Counted from the stretch's first letter, positions 26,685 to 35,524 are shown. The stretch: DNA of 64,000 nucleotides from an uncultured Bacteroidales bacterium (GCA_900544535.1 UQVH01000003.1:1-64000); one strand, 5' to 3'. Made by a program: numbers and translations. The notes: a model not told the origin generated them from the sequence alone.

Positions 26685-27509
26685 TTAATCCTGACTGTCG
26701 TATCCGATCCAGATAGGGGCTCCGAAGGGCAGCGTCTCCCAGTCGGACTGACTTGCGTAGCGGTAGCGTGTTTTGCCTGTCAGAGGTTTAGTTTTCATGA
26801 TGAAATATTCGTTGGCGAAATTTTCCAGAAATTCCAGCTCTACATAGAAATCTCCTTCATCCAACATGATCTCTTCCGGAAAGACGTAGGAAAATGAGCC
26901 GTCTGTCAGCTGAGATTTGTTGTAATCGAAATACACGGGGCCGATATTCTGTAACACATAGGAGTTGTCCTCCTTTCGGTAGACGTTCACGCGGAATTTC
27001 ATGCGGGAAAGAGGTCTGGGATCGGTGATGATGGTAAATCCGATCTCTTTCAGCCATGCGCGGTTTTTGACTTTAAGCGGTGTGGCCAATCCTTGGCCGG
27101 CTGCTTTGTAGCCTTCAACGTCGATATATATAAAACCTCCGGCTCCCTTGCGCCCGGCAGTCTTGTGCTTTATTTTCAGTGGTTTTACAATGATTTCTCC
27201 CAACCTGATTGCATCCTCTGCCAGAGTGATTGTATCAGGCAGGTTTGCGATGTCTCTGACTGCGAACGTCCGTGGCAGATATCCGACAGATGAGATACGT
27301 ATAGAGTCGTTTATATATTCCGCAGGTATCTTTAAGGAGAAATTGCCGAGTGTGTCAGTGACCGTCCCAAGTTTGCAGTTGATTACACCGACGCTTGCAT
27401 ATATAATCGGCTTTTTGTCCGATTCCGAGACAATAGTCCTGCTGAAACTGGATAAGGCAGTTGCCGGAAGCAGCAGACAGCAGATAAATTTAGGTAGTAG
27501 AGATCTCAT
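26685..27509 (-). CDS. Exported protein with CarboxypepD_reg-like domain
   Basis: 274 residues. Residues 1-24 are a signal peptide. Residues 25-110 form a carboxypeptidase-regulatory-like beta-sandwich (SDKKPIIYASVGVINCKLGT and DTLGNFSLKIPAEYINDSIR, then ISSVGYLPRTF), found at the N-terminus of many TonB-dependent receptors. Here no receptor follows; the C-terminal 160 residues are a second beta-rich domain with RVNVYRKEDNSYVL and DEGDFYVELEFLE. Probably outer membrane or periplasmic. Function unknown. It converges with tRNA-Gln. Confidence 0.75.
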   Translation of the reverse strand: MRSLLPKFICCLLLPATALSSFSRTIVSESDKKPIIYASVGVINCKLGTVTDTLGNFSLKIPAEYINDSIRISSVGYLPRTFAVRDIANLPDTITLAEDAIRLGEIIVKPLKIKHKTAGRKGAGGFIYIDVEGYKAAGQGLATPLKVKNRAWLKEIGFTIITDPRPLSRMKFRVNVYRKEDNSYVLQNIGPVYFDYNKSQLTDGSFSYVFPEEIMLDEGDFYVELEFLENFANEYFIMKTKPLTGKTRYRYASQSDWETLPFGAPIWIGYDSQD

Positions 27510-27614
27510 ATTGCAAGATAATCATTTGTGTCAGAACTAAAATCCGATAATAAGATTCATAAAGACGTTGGTATATGTGCGGGAGGTGGTAACAAAGATT
27601 TTTGATCCGTCATT

Positions 27615-28076
27615 TCATTTTGGCTCAGCCGTGAATGACAGCGTTGTCTGCGGGACTGATGGATAAAGTACCGGGTCCTGGTTGGCAGCTTTGACCCGGA
27701 GTTCGGTGGCTGTCAGTTTTTCGATGAGCCAGAATGATTGGCCGTATGCAGTGTTGTAGAGATAGATGACGGCGAAATTTTCGGTTGTGAAAGTCCAGTC
27801 ATAATATTGTGTCTCGCGCAGGATTTCTTCTCCGTCGGCGTTTGTGCCGATTTGAGTGAAAACGGCTTTTCCTTTGCGGTCAAAATTCCAGAACTGATAA
27901 TGGTAAACCGGATTGTCCGGGTCGTATGTGTCTGTCCAGTATTGCGCCCATTTCACTGAGGTGAGCAGATTGAGGCGTGCCTGCTGATCAGCGTCATAAT
28001 GGCCCGACTGTTCGCAGGAGGTGGGAATCAGCAGGCAGATCAGGGGCAGGATCAGATTTAATGCTCCGGTTTCCAT
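27615..28076 (-). CDS. Hypothetical lipoprotein
   Basis: 153 residues. A type II signal peptide with lipobox IPTSC puts the acylated Cys near residue 20. The mature part has many aromatic residues in beta-like alternation (YHYQFWNFDRKGKAVFTQIG and YYDWTFTTENFAVIYLYNT), suggesting a small barrel or lipocalin-like fold; this is a guess. No family recognised. It has a -7 box upstream and lies 105 bp from the gene at 26685-27509. Confidence 0.7.
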   Translation of the reverse strand: METGALNLILPLICLLIPTSCEQSGHYDADQQARLNLLTSVKWAQYWTDTYDPDNPVYHYQFWNFDRKGKAVFTQIGTNADGEEILRETQYYDWTFTTENFAVIYLYNTAYGQSFWLIEKLTATELRVKAANQDPVLYPSVPQTTLSFTAEPK

Positions 28077-28102
28077 TTTCGAGTAGAGATGTTTGTGAGT
28101 TG

Positions 28103-28110
28103 CAAAGATA
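28103..28110 (-). promoter_or_regulatory. -7 box of the lipoprotein gene
   Basis: Minus strand TATCTTTG, matching TAnnTTTG, 27 bp before the ATG at 28076. No -33 element is clear. Confidence 0.45.
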
Positions 28111-28151
28111 AGTATGTAAATTGGGGATACTGCTTTTTGTGTGATAAAAAA

Positions 28152-28200
28152 GATTAAAAAGACAACAAAAGAGCCGATCCAGAGTTTGGATCGACTCTTG
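28152..28200 (-). terminator. Strong terminator after the 53-codon ORF
   Basis: AAGAG-C-CGATCC pairs with GGATCG-A-CTCTT around AGAGTTT. On the minus strand it is followed by TTTTGTTGTCTTTTT. It lies about 40 bp after the stop at 28239 and before the lipoprotein promoter. Confidence 0.8.
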
Positions 28201-28238
28201 GTGCGTTTTGATAATTTTTAGAGTTGATTTATTAGCCT

Positions 28239-28400
28239 TTAATTATTTGGCGTGGTCGGAGTGGGATTGGGGATGGACCACTCGGCAACAAATTCAAGAG
28301 TTTGGCGCGGCGTAATCTTTCTGATGGTCTGAACGATTGAGCCTACGATATTACCGAAAAATTCTTCATGAACGGTTGAAAATTTGTCATTGGATTCCAT
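28239..28400 (-). CDS. Small 53-residue protein, own transcription unit
   Basis: Unrecognised. ATG at 28400, stop TAA at 28241-28239. The product begins MESNDKFSTVHEEFFGNIVG, continues with an amphipathic stretch (SIVQTIRKITPRQTLEFVAE) and ends in a Pro/Thr/Asn tail (PNPTPTTPNN). There is no signal peptide. A strong minus-strand terminator follows, and the neighbours are over 120 bp away on each side, so it would be a monocistronic small gene. A degenerate -7 (TATTTTG, one base short) lies about 26 bp upstream. The end resembles the flexible tails of small peptides but no family can be named. The 162 bp upstream (28401-28562) hold nothing else clear. Confidence 0.55.
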   Translation of the reverse strand: MESNDKFSTVHEEFFGNIVGSIVQTIRKITPRQTLEFVAEWSIPNPTPTTPNN

Positions 28401-28562
28401 TGTGGTTTGGTCTTTACGTTAGATACAAAATAGCATTCTATATTTAGAACACCAGATCCAATGATAAAGTTCGATATGCCGACGGTGAAATAGTGTTAAA
28501 TAATATTAACGAGATTGCTGCTGGACGTTCTTCTCAACAGTCGTGAGCCAGATTGCTCCGGG

Positions 28563-29366
28563 CTATATAGCCGAAGTGGGCAATTCGACAGAAAATCTGT
28601 CGGCTGCCTGATAGAACGGGAAGCGTTTGCGGCTTTCTTTCAGAGCATCAAGATCAAGCAGAGCATAGATGTCTCCGTTTCTTCTGGTTTCCCTGATTTC
28701 TTCTCCGAGATAGTCGAATATGGATGAAATACCGGTGGGGTATTCTCCGAATTTGTCTGTACCCGTACGGTTTGCTCCTACGGTATAGGCCTGGTTTTCA
28801 ATTGCGCGAGCTGCGAGAAGCAGTTTATATGGTTTTTCGCGAGAAACAGGCCAGTTGGACGGCACGAGCAGCAGATCATAGAGATCGTCGTGGCTGTTGC
28901 GCATCCACACGGGGAAACGGAGGTCGAAACATACTATAAGACGTATGTTCCATCCGCGAAACCGGATGTTTTTGGGAAGTTCCTGCGATGCTTTATAGAC
29001 CGTGTGCTCATTTGAAAGCGGGAAAAGATGCCGTTTGTCCGTGAACGTCACATCACCCATGGGCTCGACAAAAAAAGCCCGGTTGAAATAATTGCCTCTG
29101 CCGTCGGTGGCAAGAAAACTGCCTGCGATAGCAAAACCGAAATATTGGGTCCAGCGTTTCAGCGACTCGACTGTATGTCCGTCATTAGTCTCGGCTATGG
29201 CAGCCACTGTCCCCGCGTCAGGTACGAAGGAGGTGGTGAAGAGTTCCGGCAAAACGACAATATCGGTGTCAGGCTCTACCTGATTAAGCTTGTGGGCGGT
29301 TGAGATAAGATTGTTTTCGACATCCGCGTAGCTTATGTCAGCCGGGATAACACATATTTTCAGCAT
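28563..29366 (-). CDS. Nitrilase-family omega-amidase
   Basis: 267 residues. Carbon-nitrogen hydrolase fold, cytosolic. The triad is Glu in VLPELFTTSF, Lys in FTDKRHLF and Cys in LIVCFDLRFPVW. The last motif and length match the YafV/omega-amidase branch, which hydrolyses 2-oxoglutaramate and 2-oxosuccinamate left from glutamine and asparagine transamination. It lies 31 bp after the acyltransferase gene on the same strand. Confidence 0.88.
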   Translation of the reverse strand: MLKICVIPADISYADVENNLISTAHKLNQVEPDTDIVVLPELFTTSFVPDAGTVAAIAETNDGHTVESLKRWTQYFGFAIAGSFLATDGRGNYFNRAFFVEPMGDVTFTDKRHLFPLSNEHTVYKASQELPKNIRFRGWNIRLIVCFDLRFPVWMRNSHDDLYDLLLVPSNWPVSREKPYKLLLAARAIENQAYTVGANRTGTDKFGEYPTGISSIFDYLGEEIRETRRNGDIYALLDLDALKESRKRFPFYQAADRFSVELPTSAI

Positions 29367-29397
29367 TGCAATACTCTGTGTGGGCTTGTGTACGGAT

Positions 29398-29934
29398 TCA
29401 GACGGTGAAATTGTCGCGATTGATTCCAGTAAACGGTTTATAATAGGCTTTAACGGCCTTCATATCCGCTTCGTAGTCGCCGGTGGGGAAAAATGTTTTT
29501 TGCAAACGAATGGTTTTTGAGGCAGCGTCGATGGCCCCGAGAACAATTGGAATTTTTGCACCATAGGCGATATGCAGGAAGCCTGTATGCCATTGTTCGA
29601 CCTTAGAGCGTGTTCCTTCGGGAGTAATGGCGATCGACATTCTGTCTGTTTTGGCGAATTTCCTGATCAGCGTCTCGGTTAGCGACGAACCTTTTCCTCT
29701 GCAGACCGGAATTCCGCCAAAAGCCTTGAAAACAAGATTCATCGGAAAGAAAAACCACTCTTTTTTGATCAGAAATCCCGCCTGGCGTCCAAGTGACCAG
29801 TAGGCGAGTTTGCCGAGTATGAAATCCCAGTTGGAAGTGTGGGGCGCGACGCAGATTATACATTTCGGATAATCCGGGACGCTGCACACCACCTTCCAGC
29901 CGAAGAGATGTAGTATTGTACTGCTTAAAGACAT
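29398..29934 (-). CDS. 1-acylglycerol-3-phosphate acyltransferase-like protein
   Basis: 178 residues. PlsC-type acyltransferase fold: the HX4D motif is HTSNWD near residue 32, and GIPVCRGKG and PEGTRSK give the phosphate-binding and acceptor blocks. It is shorter than PlsC and has no clear membrane helix at the N-terminus, like the small Bacteroidota acyltransferases whose acceptor is not established. The gene at 29964 ends 29 bp upstream. Confidence 0.85.
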   Translation of the reverse strand: MSLSSTILHLFGWKVVCSVPDYPKCIICVAPHTSNWDFILGKLAYWSLGRQAGFLIKKEWFFFPMNLVFKAFGGIPVCRGKGSSLTETLIRKFAKTDRMSIAITPEGTRSKVEQWHTGFLHIAYGAKIPIVLGAIDAASKTIRLQKTFFPTGDYEADMKAVKAYYKPFTGINRDNFTV

Positions 29935-29963
29935 GGTTTCTCTTTTGCGTTCGGTTCAGTATT

Positions 29964-30329
29964 TTAAGCTTTGAGAGCAGCTTTGTTGGCGTCTTTCTGA
30001 GCCTGCGGGAGAGCCTCGTTCATTTTCTTCACAATGGCCTCGATATGGGCGTTGAATTCATCCTTGAGTTTCTTATAAGCTGCCTTGAAATATTCCGAGC
30101 GGGCTTTGTTGTATTCGGCTACGGATGCAAACGCCTTAGGCGACTGGGGGAAGTCGAAATTCACACGGCTGAGAGCATTGTACTGAAGTTCGGCAAGTTC
30201 GTAAATGATTTCATTTAGCTTTTCGGGATCTATGCCGGGAACGGTTATTTTGGCGATCACGCATTCGCCTGCGAGGGCGCCGCAGATCATTCTGATTTCT
30301 TTCTTCAGGATACGTTTGTTAGAGGCCAT
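29964..30329 (-). CDS. Conserved hypothetical helical protein
   Basis: 121 residues, predicted almost all alpha-helical, with no signal peptide or membrane helix. The N-terminus is basic (MASNKRILKKEIRMICGALA); the middle has PEKLNEIIYELAELQYNALS and the C-terminus is Ala/Lys-rich. I do not recognise the family, though the look is that of a small conserved Bacteroidales protein. A -7 box lies upstream; it probably leads the acyltransferase and amidase genes. Confidence 0.7.
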   Translation of the reverse strand: MASNKRILKKEIRMICGALAGECVIAKITVPGIDPEKLNEIIYELAELQYNALSRVNFDFPQSPKAFASVAEYNKARSEYFKAAYKKLKDEFNAHIEAIVKKMNEALPQAQKDANKAALKA

Positions 30330-30402
30330 AAGTGATGTTGTTTTTGATTGTTATACTATTTAAATCGGTATCCCTCTTTGCGGTCAGAGGAAAGCGATAT
30401 TG

Positions 30403-30410
30403 CAAATTTA
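30403..30410 (-). promoter_or_regulatory. -7 box ahead of the gene at 29964-30329
   Basis: Minus strand TAAATTTG, matching TAnnTTTG; TTTG at -33 is missing. Confidence 0.4.
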
Positions 30411-30426
30411 ACAAAAAAGTCTTTAT

Positions 30427-31743
30427 TTAAGTTGTAGTGATGAGGATTTTTTTGAGCGCCTGAAGCGAAGGCGTTATTTTCGGGACCTCGTGGCGTATGC
30501 AGTGATTACAGTCTTTCTCTGTCGGAAGAGGAGTAATTTCGGAGCCGATGATATGGCCCACTGTTTCCGCGAACTTCGCGGGGTGGGCTGTGGCAAGGAA
30601 TATTCCAAGTTCGCCATCCTCAATATCTTCGGCAAGGGCGCGGTAAGCTGTGGCGGCATGAGGATCGGCAACATATCCGGCTTCACGGTACAAGCGGTTG
30701 ATGGAGTAGGCGATTCCGGCATCGTCGTAAGAATATGCTCTCATGTCGGTGCTGATCAGCCGATGGTCGTTACCGTACATATCGACAATGCGGGAGAGAT
30801 TCGACGGATTTCCGACATCCATCGCGCAGGCAATGGTGTGGTGTGGAGGTGCGGGGGTGAAGCTCCCGCTGTTGATGAAACGGGTGAAGGTATTGTTGCT
30901 GTTGTTGGCGACAACAAAACGTTTGACCGGCAGCCCCATCCTTTTAGCAAGGAGTCCGGCTGTCAGATTACCAAGATTGCCGCAGGGGACGGAAATTACA
31001 ATTCTGTTGTCGCCTGCTTTTCCGCCGGTGCGGCCGATCAGCTGGCCGTAGGCATAGAAATAATAGAACATCTGCGGCAGCAAGCGGCAGATATTTATTG
31101 AATTTGCCGATGTGATGCTCAGATTCCGGCGCAGATCACTGTCGACAAAAGCTTCTTTGACCAGCCGCTGGCAGTCGTCGAATGTGCCGAGTACTTCGAT
31201 CGGATGCACGTTGTCGCCTAAGGATGTGAACTGGTGGCGCTGTTTGGCGGAGAGTCCGCGTTCAGGATAGAGAACAAAGACCTCGACTCCCGGCACACGG
31301 TGGAAGCCGCTTGCAACGGCGCCCCCCGAATCGCCTGACGTGGCCACAAGTACATTGACCGGCCGGTCGAGATGGCGTGAATAGTGGCTTATGATGCGGG
31401 CGAGAAAGCGGGCTCCGATGTCCTTGAATGCGTGTGTCGGACCGTGGAAAAGTTCGAGTACGCTTATCGTGTCTGAAATCTTGCGCAGAGGTATATCGAA
31501 CGTGAAAGTGTCATGGACAATTTCTTTCAGCTCGGCCGGATCAATGTCGTCGCCCAGTATTGTCGTGGCAACCACATAGGAGATGTCGCGGACAGACATC
31601 TCGGCTATATTATTGAAAAATGCGCGTGGAATGAGCGGGATGCGCTCAGGCATATAAAGACCGCCGTCGGCCGGCAATCCTGTCATCACAGCCTCTTCGA
31701 GCGTGGCTTGTCTGCTTTGTCGGTTTGTGCTGTAAAATTCCAT
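30427..31743 (-). CDS. thrC: Threonine synthase
   Basis: 438 residues. PLP enzyme that makes threonine from O-phosphohomoserine. The N-terminus (FYSTNRQSRQATLEEAVMTG, then LPADGGLYMP) and the Schiff-base lysine in FHGPTHAFKDIGARFLA near residue 105 are typical of the long ThrC type; ATSGDSGGAVASGF binds the cofactor phosphate. A well-matched promoter lies upstream. No other threonine pathway gene is adjacent. Confidence 0.95.
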   Translation of the reverse strand: MEFYSTNRQSRQATLEEAVMTGLPADGGLYMPERIPLIPRAFFNNIAEMSVRDISYVVATTILGDDIDPAELKEIVHDTFTFDIPLRKISDTISVLELFHGPTHAFKDIGARFLARIISHYSRHLDRPVNVLVATSGDSGGAVASGFHRVPGVEVFVLYPERGLSAKQRHQFTSLGDNVHPIEVLGTFDDCQRLVKEAFVDSDLRRNLSITSANSINICRLLPQMFYYFYAYGQLIGRTGGKAGDNRIVISVPCGNLGNLTAGLLAKRMGLPVKRFVVANNSNNTFTRFINSGSFTPAPPHHTIACAMDVGNPSNLSRIVDMYGNDHRLISTDMRAYSYDDAGIAYSINRLYREAGYVADPHAATAYRALAEDIEDGELGIFLATAHPAKFAETVGHIIGSEITPLPTEKDCNHCIRHEVPKITPSLQALKKILITTT

Positions 31744-31774
31744 GATGATTATAAAGAAGGTATATTCCTAAAAG

Positions 31775-31806
31775 CAAAGATAAACATCTCGGCGAGCAGA
31801 TCCAAA
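31775..31806 (-). promoter_or_regulatory. Promoter of thrC
   Basis: Minus strand TTTG (31806-31803), 20-bp spacer, TATCTTTG (31782-31775). Confidence 0.7.
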
Positions 31807-31891
31807 CAAGAGTATTTAAAAATAGTGAAAAGGATGAATTTTGAGGGCGCGGAGTCCAAAATGAAAATCTGTTCCGTGAAATGAATGGCAC

Positions 31892-32233
31892 TTAAAACAG
31901 AATTCTCGCCAGTGAATCGTTGTGTGAGCGGATATAGTCGGTGAAACCACGTTCGTAATCGGTCGCAGACTGGGCTCCGAGTTTAGATCGGATATTGCTT
32001 ATTCTTGCTCTGATGTCCAGAAGACCGTCCTGCAAAGCGTCCTCATCGGCGGCATATTCGAGCAGACGTTCTGCATGTTCGCCTCCGAGGCGATACGCCT
32101 TTTTATCTTTCACTTTCCCTGATACGGTTTCCTGTTGCGCGTTCTTTTCGGAACAGCTGCACGAAACTGCCGAACCTTGCAACAGGAGTAATGTTGCAAC
32201 GGAATATATTGATTTCAGTACAATGGATTTCAT
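31892..32233 (-). CDS. Small hypothetical lipoprotein
   Basis: 113 residues from the ATG at 32233. This overlaps the stop of the exonuclease gene by 4 nt, so translation is probably coupled; longer in-frame readings upstream lie inside that gene and are not used. A type II signal peptide ends at AVSC or AVSCSC near residue 27. The mature part is charged and helical (GGEHAERLLEYAADEDALQD, then ISNIRSKLG). No family recognised. It is the last gene of the porQ-cmk-ispH unit. Confidence 0.7.
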   Translation of the reverse strand: MKSIVLKSIYSVATLLLLQGSAVSCSCSEKNAQQETVSGKVKDKKAYRLGGEHAERLLEYAADEDALQDGLLDIRARISNIRSKLGAQSATDYERGFTDYIRSHNDSLARILF

Positions 32234-32730
32234 AAGATTGTCATGGCTATTTTGGCACATCCCTCGGCATCGGCAAGGGCATCGTGATGATTGTAAAACG
32301 GTATTCCGAGAAATTCGCAGACAAACGGCAGTGAGTAGGAGGTCAGCATCTGTCGCGGGATCTGTTTGCGTGCGGCTGTCAGGGTGCAGAGGAAAGTGTA
32401 GTCCGGGTAGTCCATCCCGTAGACTTTGTGGGCGGCACGGATGCACTTTTCGTCAAAAGCCTTGTTGTGGGCCACCAGCGGCAGGCTGCCGATCAGCCGG
32501 TGGACATCACGCCACACATCGGAAAACACGCGTGCGTTTTCGGTGTCCTTGCGGCCGATACCGTGGATGTTGAGCGTGAAATGCCGGAAATAGTATTCCG
32601 GTTCCGGTTTGACAAGTTCGTAGAACCTGTCGGAGATGACACCGTCAGTCACCTTGACAGCTCCGATGGCACAGATTGACGAGGGCTCTCCGTTGGCCGT
32701 TTCGACGTCGATGGCTACGAAGTCATTCAT
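32230..32730 (-). CDS. DEDDh 3'-5' exonuclease (DnaQ-like)
   Basis: 166 residues. Exo I FVAIDVETANG gives Asp and Glu; Exo II HNKAFDEKC gives the second Asp; Exo III has HHDALADA with His and the last Asp. All DEDDh residues are in place. This is a stand-alone exonuclease of the DNA polymerase III epsilon type, not fused to a polymerase. It overlaps the end of ispH by 8 nt and the start of the lipoprotein by 4 nt. Confidence 0.88.
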   Translation of the reverse strand: MNDFVAIDVETANGEPSSICAIGAVKVTDGVISDRFYELVKPEPEYYFRHFTLNIHGIGRKDTENARVFSDVWRDVHRLIGSLPLVAHNKAFDEKCIRAAHKVYGMDYPDYTFLCTLTAARKQIPRQMLTSYSLPFVCEFLGIPFYNHHDALADAEGCAKIAMTIL

Positions 32731-33595
32731 TTCCGGCTACTTTGTCCCTGACTTTTTCCATCAGCCAGCGCGGTGTAGAGGTAGCTCCGCAGATGCCCAC
32801 TGTGCCCGCGCCTTCGATCCATTCCGGACGGAAATCAGATGGATTCGAGACGAGATATGACTGGGAGTTGACATCGCGGCATTCATGATAGAGCACTTTC
32901 CCGTTGCTGCTTTTGGCTCCGGCAACAAAAAGTATCACATCGTGGGCACGGGCAAATTCGCGCAGATGTTCCACGCGGTTTGCGACCTGACGGCAGATTG
33001 TGTCGAAATACTCGAATTTCACGCCGTCGGCTATCCTGCGGTTGATTTCCGCGACCATTTCAGCCAGGCCCTGGAGCGGCATGGTGGTCTGAGAGTAGAG
33101 CGCTATGTCGCGGTTGAAGTCGATGCGGTCAAGCTGGCTGACGTTTTCGACTACGATTGCCTCGCCGTTGGTCTGTCCGACAAGGCCGTTGACTTCCGCA
33201 TGTCCGGCCTTGCCATAGATGACAATCTGCGGACGGGGAGATATGGAATCGTAGGTCTGCTTGATCCGTTTCTGCAGCTGAAGCACTACCGGGCAGGTGG
33301 CGTCGATTATCTCGATCCCTTTTTCGGATGCGATTGTATAGGTTGACGGGGGTTCTCCGTGGGCGCGGAGCAATACGCGCGCTCCTGACAGACGGTCAAG
33401 GTCGGCATGGGTTATTGTAGCCAGACCTTTTTGCTCAAGGCGCTCGACTTCGTCGCTGTTGTGCACGATGTCACCCAGGCAGTAGAGGGGTTCCGGCGAG
33501 CGTTCGAGTTCCTCTTCGGCTTTCCGTATGGCTGTCACAACGCCGTGGCAGAAGCCTGAGCGGGCGTCGATTTCAATTACCGGTGATTTTTTCAT
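32723..33595 (-). CDS. ispH: 4-hydroxy-3-methylbut-2-enyl diphosphate reductase
   Basis: 290 residues. Last step of the MEP isoprenoid pathway, giving IPP and DMAPP. Three cysteines can bind the 4Fe-4S cluster: SGFCHGV near residue 15, DATCPVV near 100 and a third, probably in FDTICRQ near 200. RAHGEPPS and GKAGHAEVNGLVGQ are family marks. It sits between cmk and the exonuclease, a gene order known from Bacteroidota. Confidence 0.94.
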   Translation of the reverse strand: MKKSPVIEIDARSGFCHGVVTAIRKAEEELERSPEPLYCLGDIVHNSDEVERLEQKGLATITHADLDRLSGARVLLRAHGEPPSTYTIASEKGIEIIDATCPVVLQLQKRIKQTYDSISPRPQIVIYGKAGHAEVNGLVGQTNGEAIVVENVSQLDRIDFNRDIALYSQTTMPLQGLAEMVAEINRRIADGVKFEYFDTICRQVANRVEHLREFARAHDVILFVAGAKSSNGKVLYHECRDVNSQSYLVSNPSDFRPEWIEGAGTVGICGATSTPRWLMEKVRDKVAGNE

Positions 33596-33629
33596 CAGTC
33601 CTTATATAAAAATATGTGGCGGATGTTTT

Positions 33630-34322
33630 TTATCCGGCTATGTATCGGTTAAACAGATCAAGCAGCCATTTATCCTGCTCCTCGATAGTCATTTCCGAGT
33701 TGTCGAGTTTCACGGCATCGGGGGCACAGCGCAACGGTCCCTCGGACCTTGTCTCGTCGATGTGGTCGCGGCCGACAACATTGGCAAGCACTTCCTCATA
33801 AGTGATGTTCTGTCCTTTTTCATTGAGCTCCTTGAAGCGTCGCTGGGCGCGCTTTTCGGCAGATGCGTTGCAGAACACCTTGATCTCGGCCTGAGGAAAG
33901 ACCACGGTGCCTATGTCGCGGCCATCCATCACAATCCCTTTGCTACGGCCCATTTCGCGCTGCATCCTGACAAGGGCGTGGCGCACTTCGGCGATGGCTG
34001 CTACGGGTGAGACGTGGTTTGAGACTTCGAGAGTGCGGATCTCCTCCTCGACATCCTCTCCGTTGAGCGTTGTGCGCTGACCGTCGGGGCAGACTTTGAA
34101 ATCTATCTTTATGTTCGGAAGGGCATTGACAAGAGCTTTAGTGTCGATCGAGCCGTCAGGGGCAATCAGAGAGTTGCGCATTGCATAGAGCGTAACCGCC
34201 CTATACATCGCTCCGGAGTCGATATAGCGGTAGCCGATCGTTTTGGCTAGGCGGCGCGCCATTGTGCTTTTGCCTGACGATGAATAACCGTCGATGGCTA
34301 TGATGAGTTTATCGGAATTCAT
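33630..34322 (-). CDS. cmk: Cytidylate kinase
   Basis: 230 residues. Phosphorylates CMP and dCMP. P-loop DGYSSSGKSTMARRLA, YRYIDSGAMYRAVTLYA and MDGRDIGTVVFP are family marks. Its start overlaps the porQ stop by 14 nt, which points to translational coupling; ispH follows 34 bp later. Confidence 0.94.
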   Translation of the reverse strand: MNSDKLIIAIDGYSSSGKSTMARRLAKTIGYRYIDSGAMYRAVTLYAMRNSLIAPDGSIDTKALVNALPNIKIDFKVCPDGQRTTLNGEDVEEEIRTLEVSNHVSPVAAIAEVRHALVRMQREMGRSKGIVMDGRDIGTVVFPQAEIKVFCNASAEKRAQRRFKELNEKGQNITYEEVLANVVGRDHIDETRSEGPLRCAPDAVKLDNSEMTIEEQDKWLLDLFNRYIAG

Positions 34323-35367
34323 ATAGTTTGGTTGATAGGTTCAGCATGATTGTTGTGGCGCCGGTATGCGGTTGAGCGAGTGCGATTCCGACACCGAAAT
34401 TCTTTACATTCAGCCCTGCACATACAGAGAAACCGGAGAGGAAACTGCGTTTGTAAGTCGCCATATCGGTGCGCGTCTTGTAATTGTAGCCGATACCGAT
34501 GTGGAATTTTTCGCTTGGGACGAAATCGGCTGCGAAGATAAGATGACGGAACAGATTCGAACCGAAACTGTCTTTCACCTCCGGGTCGGAGTCATCTGTG
34601 CCGTCGCCGTTGTCGTAGTAGGGAAGGTGCCACTTGGTAAGATTCCACGCTGTGATCGACCAGTTGATCGGAAGCGATCCGAAAGACTTTGTCAGACCTA
34701 TGCGGAGATCGATCGGGAGACGATCATAGGAATCCTGAAAGCGTTTGACCTGGCCGCCGAGGTTTGAGACCACTGCGGAAAACGATAGATTCGATTCGGA
34801 ATTGAAATAGTTGACGCCCAGATCAGTTGCTACGGCCATGGCGGAATAGGCGTCGTAGCTTGAATAGACAAACTTGAGATTTATGCCGCCGCGCCAGCGA
34901 TCGCTGATGTCGTGGGCATACATGGCGTTTATGACCATGTCTTTTGGTGAAAAGTCCCCGGTCAACACACCGTTGACGTCGGCTCCCCGTATTGTCCCGT
35001 AGCCGAAATACTGAATCCCGGCGGCCCATGCCCCGTGCTCGCCTGCGCTGTGTCCGAATTTCACTCCTGCGAAATTGCTCTCTCCGACATAGCGCATATA
35101 GTTGACTCCGAGCTGCATGTCTATTTCCGGGCCCAAAAGGCCTGGATTCTGGTCAATGCTGTTGATGTCGTCTTCAATCGCGCTGATGTTGACTCCTCCG
35201 AGACCGTAGGCCAACGTAGAGGATGGCAGTTCTAAGAAACGGTAGGCAGGGGATGAATCCTGCGCTCTAAGACTGCCTGCCGTCGAGATAATGAGAGTAA
35301 ATGCAATAAGCTGTCCTATAAATCGGACAGCCGCCTGGTGTGGATATGTTGGTAGGGATAATGTCAT
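34309..35367 (-). CDS. porQ: PorQ family outer-membrane protein (type IX secretion)
   Basis: 352 residues. A signal peptide ending near residue 35 (SLRAQ) is followed by a beta-barrel of the PorV/FadL-like type. LPSSTLAYGLGGVNISAIED and DINSIDQNPGLLG match PorQ, a type IX secretion component which with PorZ anchors to the outer membrane in Porphyromonas. Overlap with cmk is the known porQ-cmk arrangement. Whether this strain has a working type IX system cannot be judged here. Confidence 0.82.
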   Translation of the reverse strand: MTLSLPTYPHQAAVRFIGQLIAFTLIISTAGSLRAQDSSPAYRFLELPSSTLAYGLGGVNISAIEDDINSIDQNPGLLGPEIDMQLGVNYMRYVGESNFAGVKFGHSAGEHGAWAAGIQYFGYGTIRGADVNGVLTGDFSPKDMVINAMYAHDISDRWRGGINLKFVYSSYDAYSAMAVATDLGVNYFNSESNLSFSAVVSNLGGQVKRFQDSYDRLPIDLRIGLTKSFGSLPINWSITAWNLTKWHLPYYDNGDGTDDSDPEVKDSFGSNLFRHLIFAADFVPSEKFHIGIGYNYKTRTDMATYKRSFLSGFSVCAGLNVKNFGVGIALAQPHTGATTIMLNLSTKLYEFR

Positions 35368-35469
35368 GACATGGAATCTTCAAATTAATAACGTGCAGAC
35401 GTCCCTATTATTATACGGGGAAATAAAATGTCAACAAAACAAAAACAATTGTAATCAATCTCAAAATAC

Positions 35470-35500
35470 TTGCAATATAGCTATTTGCATTATAATTTTG
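35470..35500 (+). promoter_or_regulatory. Promoter of the TonB C-terminal domain gene
   Basis: TTG (35470-35472), 20-bp spacer, TAATTTTG (35493-35500), 24 bp before the ATG at 35525. This supports the short start over longer readings from 35291. Confidence 0.65.
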
Positions 35501-35524
35501 TGGTATCACATTATCCGTTTTTAT

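Noticed and set aside
31892..32446. Longer 184-codon reading of the lipoprotein gene
   Set aside because: The extra N-terminal part lies inside the exonuclease gene in another frame; the ATG at 32233 gives a proper signal peptide and a 4-nt overlap.
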